This document shows, one piece after another, positions 6,100 to 9,050 of a stretch of 9,050 nt of DNA (positions are counted from its first letter, which is position 1; the number at the start of each line of letters is the position of its first letter). The notes beneath the pieces are model-generated. The model saw nothing but the letters and a program-made list of their open reading frames with translations, searched no databases and was not told the DNA's origin. The position numbers were made by a program, and so were the translations under genes. Source of the stretch: Nitrospira sp. UBA6909 (lineage in GTDB: Bacteria > Nitrospirota > Nitrospiria > Nitrospirales > Nitrospiraceae); contig DKBD01000057.1 of the NCBI GenBank assembly GCA_002451055.1, positions 19,850 to 28,899 of the forward strand. Reading direction: 5' to 3'.

Positions 6100-7596
6100 A
6101 TGGAATCGGCGACGAACAATGAGGCGCAGATTCCCCTTGCACAGGCCGTTGAGCCTATTGCCGGTGTAACTGGCACCCAGCCCGCCGAATCGTCTTCCTT
6201 CTGGCGTACTCCGGTCGCATGGTTCCGTTCGCGGACCATTGAGCAGAGGATCTTGTCCGGGTTCAGTCTCGTGTTTGTGAGCGTCCTCGTTATTAGCGCC
6301 ATATCTTATTGGAATACCAGCATCTTGGTCGCAAACGGCAGGCTCGACGCCCGCAGCCACGAACTCGTGCAGCTCTTGAGCGAGATCGCCGAGGCGATGG
6401 ATGAGACGGAGAACAACCACCGCCGGTATCTTGTGACTGGCGACGAGCTCTATTTGCGGGATTACCGGTCTGTTGTGAAACAGAAACCGATGTTCTTCAA
6501 GTATCTTGAAGACCTGACAGAGGGCTCGTCCGAACAACGGCAGCGTGTTGGTCTACTGAATCAGATGATAGATCGGCAATTGGCTGCTGAAGCGGACGCC
6601 ATTACGAAACTTGCCGACGGCGGATTCGAGGCCGTCAAAAAGATGGCGCTCGAAGGATTTGGAAAAGAGGACATTGGCAAGATTCATGAGATAGTGGCAG
6701 AGATGGAATGGTACGAGCGGCAGGCCATGAGCCTGCGGGTGATGGAATCTGCGGCCGGCACGACGAACACAATCATACTTCTCGGCATCGGCGCGTTGCT
6801 CCAATTCGTACTATTGGCCTCCGTCTATTATCTGATCCAATGCGACATTACAGAACGACGTCTCGTGGCCGAAGAGTTGCAGCGGCGCGGTGAGCTTCTG
6901 GAGGCGGCGAATAAAGAGCTTGAGTCGTTCAGTTACTCGGTCTCTCACGACCTTCGGGCGCCCCTGCGGCATATCGACGGGTACGCGTCATTGTTGCGGA
7001 AGGCGGTGGCGGATTCGCTGAATGACAAGGCTGCGAGGTACTTGGAAACAATCTCCGCCTCCGCCAAACAGATGGGACAGCTGATTGATGATCTTCTGGT
7101 GTTCTCCCGGATGGGGCGCCAGGAAATGCTTCACACCACCGTCGATCTTCATCAGCTGGTCAACACCGTCCTTTATGATTTACGACTTGACTTGCAAGGA
7201 CGGGAAATTTCTTGGACAATCGAAAAACTCCCTGAAGTGCCGGGCGATGCGGCGATGCTCAGGCAGGTGTTCATGAATGTGATTGCGAACGCCGTGAAGT
7301 TCACGAGTGCGAGGCCGGTGGCGAACATTGCGATCGGTGTCGACCGGCGAACGGATGAAGAAGTTGTGGTCTTCGTCCGTGACAATGGAGTGGGGTTCGA
7401 TATGCAGTACGCGTCCAAGCTGTTCGGCGTCTTTCAGCGGCTGCACCGGGTCGATGAATTCGAGGGAACCGGGATCGGCCTGGCCAATGTGCGGCGGATC
7501 GTGCACCGTCATGGGGGGCGTACGTGGGCAGAGGGCGCGACAGATCAGGGCGCGACGTTCTATATAGCGCTTCCGACAGGGGAGATCGGATCGTGA
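6100..7596 (+). CDS. CHASE3-domain sensor histidine kinase
   Basis: A membrane-bound sensor kinase of 498 residues from the ATG chosen here. An in-frame TTG at 6067 would add 11 residues, and neither start has a strong ribosome binding site. Domains in order: a cytoplasmic Pro/Ser/Ala-rich N-terminus of about 50 residues; TM1 (about 53-71); a periplasmic CHASE3 domain (about 75-215) with the typical ETENNHRRYLVTGDELYL stretch; TM2 (about 222-246); a coiled-coil linker; a HisKA domain with SYSVSHDLRAPLRHIDGY, where H283 is the phosphorylation site; and an HATPase_c domain with N box NVIANAVKFT (N397), G1 box DNGVGF and G2 box GTGIGL (456-461). All catalytic motifs are intact. HisKA domains of this kind are often paired with Rcp1-like regulators, and one follows directly, overlapping by 4 nt. 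The CHASE3 ligand is unknown. A role linked to respiration is only suggested by position after nuo. Confidence 0.92.
   Translation: MESATNNEAQIPLAQAVEPIAGVTGTQPAESSSFWRTPVAWFRSRTIEQRILSGFSLVFVSVLVISAISYWNTSILVANGRLDARSHELVQLLSEIAEAMDETENNHRRYLVTGDELYLRDYRSVVKQKPMFFKYLEDLTEGSSEQRQRVGLLNQMIDRQLAAEADAITKLADGGFEAVKKMALEGFGKEDIGKIHEIVAEMEWYERQAMSLRVMESAAGTTNTIILLGIGALLQFVLLASVYYLIQCDITERRLVAEELQRRGELLEAANKELESFSYSVSHDLRAPLRHIDGYASLLRKAVADSLNDKAARYLETISASAKQMGQLIDDLLVFSRMGRQEMLHTTVDLHQLVNTVLYDLRLDLQGREISWTIEKLPEVPGDAAMLRQVFMNVIANAVKFTSARPVANIAIGVDRRTDEEVVVFVRDNGVGFDMQYASKLFGVFQRLHRVDEFEGTGIGLANVRRIVHRHGGRTWAEGATDQGATFYIALPTGEIGS
7578..7584 (+). promoter_or_regulatory. Ribosome binding site fixing the GTG start of the response regulator
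   Basis: AGGGGAG lies 8 nt before GTG at 7593. It supports that GTG as the start rather than the upstream codons of the same open frame, which run inside the kinase gene. The receiver-domain homology also begins only after this GTG. Confidence 0.75.
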
Positions 7597-8048
7597 CCGG
7601 GACAAAACCGATCTTGCTGGCGGAAGACAATCCACGAGACGCCGAACTGGCCTTGGCGGCAATGGAGGAACAGAACATCTCCGATAAAGTGGTTGTGTGT
7701 CAGGACGGCGCGGAAGTGCTCGATTATCTGTATTGTCGAGGCGCCTTCAAATCCCGGCTCAAAGGGAATCCCGTGGTGGTGTTTCTCGATCTCAAAATGC
7801 CGAAAGTCACCGGACTGGAGGTATTACGGACGATCAAAGCCGACGCGAATCTGCGATCCATTCCTGTGGTGATGCTGACATCGTCGCGCGAAGAGCGCGA
7901 CCTTCGCGAAAGCTATGCGCTCGGGGCCAACGCGTATGTGGTCAAGCCGGTGGAGTTCCATCAATTCGTATCAGCCGTCAAAGAATTGGGCGCATTCTGG
8001 GGCGTGATTAACGAGCCTCCGCCAGAAGTATCACGACCCGAGAAGTAG
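7593..8048 (+). CDS. Single-domain response regulator, Rcp1-like
   Basis: A 151-residue stand-alone receiver (CheY-like) protein in the cytoplasm, the likely phosphate acceptor of the kinase encoded just upstream. Visible receiver residues are the acidic pair E11/D12 in ILLAEDNPRD, the phospho-acceptor D66 in VVFLDLKMPKVTG, T96 in VVMLTSSREERD, and K118 in AYVVKPVEF. The YLYCRGAF stretch (45-52) and the end near LGAFWGVINEPPP are typical of Rcp1-type partners of phytochrome-like kinases. There is no DNA-binding or enzymatic output domain, so output must go by protein contact or a phosphorelay. The gene starts with GTG, overlaps the kinase stop (GTGA) and has a good ribosome binding site, so the two are very probably co-translated. 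The target is unknown. Confidence 0.94.
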   Translation: MTGTKPILLAEDNPRDAELALAAMEEQNISDKVVVCQDGAEVLDYLYCRGAFKSRLKGNPVVVFLDLKMPKVTGLEVLRTIKADANLRSIPVVMLTSSREERDLRESYALGANAYVVKPVEFHQFVSAVKELGAFWGVINEPPPEVSRPEK

Positions 8049-8065
8049 CGTTCAATCGAGGTTCA

Positions 8066-8407
8066 ATGACCACTCCGCTGCGACTCCTTCAACTTGAGGA
8101 TAACCCGACGGACGCCGATCCTTCCCAGGATTTGACGGGATGCAGGGCCCTGATCTGACTTGACAACCGACCCTGGACATCCCATTCTTGTTTGGTCTCC
8201 GCAACCCTCGACGAGAAATTGGCTTTCGATGCCATGCATCGCGGGGCAACGGACCACATTGTGAAACAACGACTCCGCAAGCCTTTTACACAGGAGATTC
8301 TGGCAAACACCATCCGAGAGCTCATGGATTGCATACCGATAACGGGGACGATCACAATCACGCTACATGAGGCAACACAATATCCATCGTATCGCAATTT
8401 GTCATGA
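8066..8407 (+). pseudogene. Decayed response-regulator receiver gene
   Basis: This is a relic of a second receiver domain 17 nt after the intact regulator. The N-terminal part from ATG 8066 (with GAGG at 8058-8061) reads MTTPLRLLQLEDNPTDAD, a typical receiver start with its acidic pair, but runs into a TGA at 8156-8158. From about 8176 the next frame reads LDIPFLF, then after one surplus base near 8194 the original frame resumes as VSATLDEKLAFDAMHRGATD and RKPFTQEILANTIREL, the receiver's beta4 to alpha5 part. Only about 56 nt separate the two conserved halves where roughly 165-180 nt would be expected, so the segment with the phospho-acceptor Asp is gone. The frame closes at 8407, but similarity fades after about 8332. 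The stop, frameshift and deletion together make a pseudogene call safer than a small functional protein. The ancestor could have been a stand-alone regulator or the N-terminal receiver of a hybrid kinase. Confidence 0.72.
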
Positions 8408-8491
8408 GCACGATCCACATGCATTCACGCGATTTCCGTTCTGAGGCATCAGGTCTGGTCTTGAACCGAGGATGCTGCGTCGGTACAGCGT
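8408..8491. other. Non-coding gap before the exported protein
   Basis: I see no gene, tRNA-like fold, repeat array or rho-independent terminator here. A weak promoter-like pair, TTGAAC at 8461-8466 and TACAGC at 8484-8489 with a 17-nt spacer, is present but the -10 match is poor. The frame of the downstream gene stays open through this stretch, with ATG codons at 8404 and 8419, but no signal peptide would begin there. Confidence 0.4.
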
Positions 8492-8495
8492 GGAG
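8492..8495 (+). promoter_or_regulatory. Ribosome binding site deciding the start at 8506
   Basis: GGAG lies 10 nt before the ATG at 8506. The same frame is open upstream to ATG codons at 8404 and 8419, but starting at 8506 places a compact hydrophobic signal peptide at the N-terminus, so this start is preferred. Confidence 0.5.
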
Positions 8496-8505
8496 AATTG
8501 CTCGC

Positions 8506-9050
8506 ATGTGGTCCCTTGTCATAGTCCTCTTCGTGCTGCCCCATGTGAGCCTTGCGCAGGGAATTATGTGGGAGCGATTGGCGACCGGGTTAGCGGTGTC
8601 GGTATGGAGACCGGGAGCATCTTGCCCGGCGGTGCCAGCCATGTTGGCGATCGACGTCGATCCGGAGATCATGAGATTTTCGGTTCATTACTACGCCAAT
8701 GAGAAACTGCCGCGGCCTGTTACGATCGAGGAGTGGCGGAAACGGACAGGGCACGATGTCCTATTCAATGCGGGGCTGTTCCGTGAGAACTTTGCCTACC
8801 TGGGATTATTGTATAAAGATGGTCAATCATTAGGGAGTCGCCGGCACGGGATATGGCAGGGATTGTTCGTGGCGGAGCCGGCGGCTGCAGGGATTCAGAA
8901 AGCTCGGGTGCTCGACTTGTCCTGGGAACATTTCGACGAGACACAGCTGCCGTATCAAGAGGCTGCGCAGTCATTGATGCTCCTGGACCACAGGGGAAAG
9001 ATCCGTGTCCGCGAGACGGGGAAACAAGCGTATCAAACGATCGTTGCGGA
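8506..9050 (+). CDS. Exported phosphodiester glycosidase (NAGPA)-family protein, 3' end beyond window
   Basis: The first 181 residues of a secreted or periplasmic protein, cut by the window edge. Residues 1-17 form a short signal peptide (MWSLVIVLFVLPHVSLA) with a plausible cleavage site before QG. After it, about residues 25-125 resemble the N-terminal half of the phosphodiester glycosidase (NAGPA, formerly DUF2233-type) family: a start like 'LATGLAVSVW', a strand ending in the MLAIDVDPE and RFSVHY segments, then VLFNAGLFRENFAYLGLLYKDG, which fits the family's 'NaGfF ... dG' pattern. Family members cleave sugar-phosphodiester bonds, such as the GlcNAc cap removed in lysosomal sorting, but bacterial substrates are mostly undefined. 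The catalytic C-terminal half is not visible, so activity cannot be judged. It lies after a pseudogene and is probably transcribed separately from the signalling pair. The family call rests on recalled motifs. Confidence 0.62.
   Translation, partial: MWSLVIVLFVLPHVSLAQGIMWERLATGLAVSVWRPGASCPAVPAMLAIDVDPEIMRFSVHYYANEKLPRPVTIEEWRKRTGHDVLFNAGLFRENFAYLGLLYKDGQSLGSRRHGIWQGLFVAEPAAAGIQKARVLDLSWEHFDETQLPYQEAAQSLMLLDHRGKIRVRETGKQAYQTIVA

Noticed and set aside
6056..6175. Small ORF starting at ATG 6056 just before the kinase, with GAGG upstream
   Set aside because: It runs out of frame into the kinase gene and encodes an Arg/Pro-rich shadow peptide with no recognisable feature.
6025..7662. Minus-strand frames opposite the kinase (6025-6537, 7180-7662)
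   Set aside because: The opposite strand encodes an intact CHASE3 kinase and receiver; the antisense translations show no domain.
8192..8407. Frame from TTG 8192 as an independent small receiver-like protein
   Set aside because: It has only the C-terminal third of a receiver, lacks the acidic pair and the phospho-acceptor Asp, and has no ribosome binding site. It is better explained as part of the pseudogene.
8472..8702. 76-residue plus-strand frame overlapping the exported protein
   Set aside because: It is out of frame with the gene at 8506, has no domain, and the competing frame has a signal peptide and family-like motifs.

Overview
The window is about 9 kb of moderately GC-rich bacterial DNA with every recognisable gene on the + strand. 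It holds the distal end of a respiratory complex I (nuo) operon, then a two-component pair, a decayed response-regulator relic, and the start of an exported protein. The gene order nuoL-nuoM-nuoM-nuoN, the sequence style and the Rcp1-type signalling pair suggest a Nitrospira-like bacterium (Nitrospirota). That assignment is an inference from recalled protein families, not a database match.

Region 1 (1-5985) encodes four antiporter-like membrane subunits of NADH:quinone oxidoreductase. They are nuoL (5' end missing), two tandem and clearly different nuoM paralogues, and nuoN. Spacing is tight: 27 nt, then 4 nt, then an ATGA overlap. This is the layout of the '2M' complex I described in the literature, where an extra NuoM is thought to add a fourth antiporter-like module. 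Consistent with that, the lateral helix near the NuoL C-terminus carries about 26 residues more than an ordinary NuoL. The two NuoM copies differ at key charged positions. NuoM1 keeps the TM7 lysine but lacks the conserved TM11 histidine and has a shortened TM8. NuoM2 has Ile in place of the TM7 lysine, but has an extra NuoL/Mrp-like TM8 histidine, a 27-residue loop insertion and a hydrophilic C-terminal tail.

Region 2 (5986-8048) starts with a possible sigma70-type promoter just after nuoN. A CHASE3 sensor histidine kinase follows, translationally coupled (GTGA overlap) to a single-domain Rcp1-like response regulator. Neither has a DNA-binding output domain, so the pathway probably works through phosphotransfer or protein contacts.

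Region 3 (8049-8505) has no intact gene. It contains a receiver-domain relic (8066-8407) with an internal deletion, an in-frame stop and a one-base frameshift. The 98 bases after it show nothing definite. Region 4 (8506-9050, running off the window) encodes a signal-peptide-bearing protein resembling the phosphodiester glycosidase (NAGPA) family.
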